Source: Christiangramia sp. (GTDB taxonomy: Bacteria; Bacteroidota; Bacteroidia; Flavobacteriales; Flavobacteriaceae). From it: a stretch of 5,879 bases of DNA. The stretch's first letter is position 1, and each line of letters opens with the position of its first letter. The notes beneath the pieces are model-generated. The model worked only from the letters and a program-made list of their open reading frames with translations. It searched no databases and was not told where the DNA came from. The position numbers were made by a program, and so were the translations under genes. The stretch covers positions 1-5,879 of the forward strand of contig JAGXII010000223.1 of NCBI GenBank assembly GCA_024635735.1, read 5' to 3'. Shown piece by piece: positions 5,731-5,879 of the stretch.

Positions 5731-5879
5731 TTAGATAAAATCCACTTCAAAGACTAAACTTCTTGGGTAATAACATTGTCTGTCATCGCAGGCCTGATAC
5801 TCTATTTTACCTTTTAATTTTTTCGATTTGTCAAGTCCTTTTTTATTGGATTTGATAAAAACAATAACCTTGAAGGAAC
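5731..5879 (-). CDS. Protein with DsbD-alpha-like thiol-disulfide domain, C-terminal end
   Basis: The minus strand is open from the right edge to the TAA at 5733-5731, showing the last 48 residues. The visible part reads as beta strands ending in GKIEYQACDDRQCYYP and then a final strand VFEVDFI. The YQxC-x4-CxxP pattern matches the N-terminal (alpha) domain of the thiol-disulfide interchange protein DsbD, where two cysteines accept electrons and pass them to periplasmic partners (E. coli has YQGC-x5-CYPP). In the better-known DsbD this domain is followed by a membrane domain, but here the protein ends right after it, so it is a separate domain protein or has the domain last. It is convergent with the phosphate transporter and shares the structured element as terminator. 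The rest of the gene is outside the window. Confidence 0.72.
   Translation of the reverse strand, partial: SFKVIVFIKSNKKGLDKSKKLKGKIEYQACDDRQCYYPRSLVFEVDFI

Overview
The window looks like chromosomal DNA of a Bacteroidota bacterium, most likely a marine-type flavobacterium (Flavobacteriaceae, Gramella/Christiangramia-like; the genus is a guess from protein wording). The DNA is AT-rich. At least three start sites carry the Bacteroidota -7 box TAnnTTTG instead of a sigma70 -10 box, genes mostly lack Shine-Dalgarno sequences, and the RseP, PiT-PhoU and PepSY-like proteins read like flavobacterial family members. No phage, transposase or CRISPR array is visible.

Layout from left to right. (1) 1-361, minus strand: N-terminal part of a membrane-anchored SCO1/SenC-family copper/thiol protein, running off the left edge. 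(2) A 155-base divergent intergenic region with a good -7 box for each direction. (3) 517-1833, plus: rseP, a site-2 intramembrane zinc protease with two PDZ domains. (4) 1933-2006: tRNA-Asn(GUU) with its own promoter and terminator. (5) 2045-2336: a gene-free patch made almost wholly of repeats: a 16-base copy of the tRNA 3' end, a terminator hairpin nearly identical to one 1000 bases further on, and a perfect 35-base palindrome. (6) 2337-3077, plus: a lipoprotein of three PepSY-like repeats separated by very acidic linkers, closed by the second copy of the terminator. (7) 3313-5556, plus: a sodium/proton-type inorganic phosphate transporter (PiT/PHO4) fused to a C-terminal PhoU-like domain, with its own -7 box. 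(8) 5557-5730: a convergent intergenic region filled by a roughly 148-base structured inverted-repeat element. (9) 5731-5879, minus: C-terminal end of a protein with a DsbD-alpha-like thiol-disulfide domain, running off the right edge.

Most of the genes are cell-envelope functions (copper delivery or thiol chemistry, membrane proteolysis, a probably surface-exposed acidic lipoprotein, phosphate uptake, periplasmic thiol exchange), but each seems to be its own transcription unit. I see no multi-gene operon and no evidence for a new multi-gene system. The part most worth attention is the tRNA-Asn to lipoprotein stretch (1933-3151): the doubled tRNA tail, the doubled terminator and the long palindrome point to local duplication or cassette insertion beside a tRNA gene. 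The structured element after the phosphate transporter is the second point of interest.
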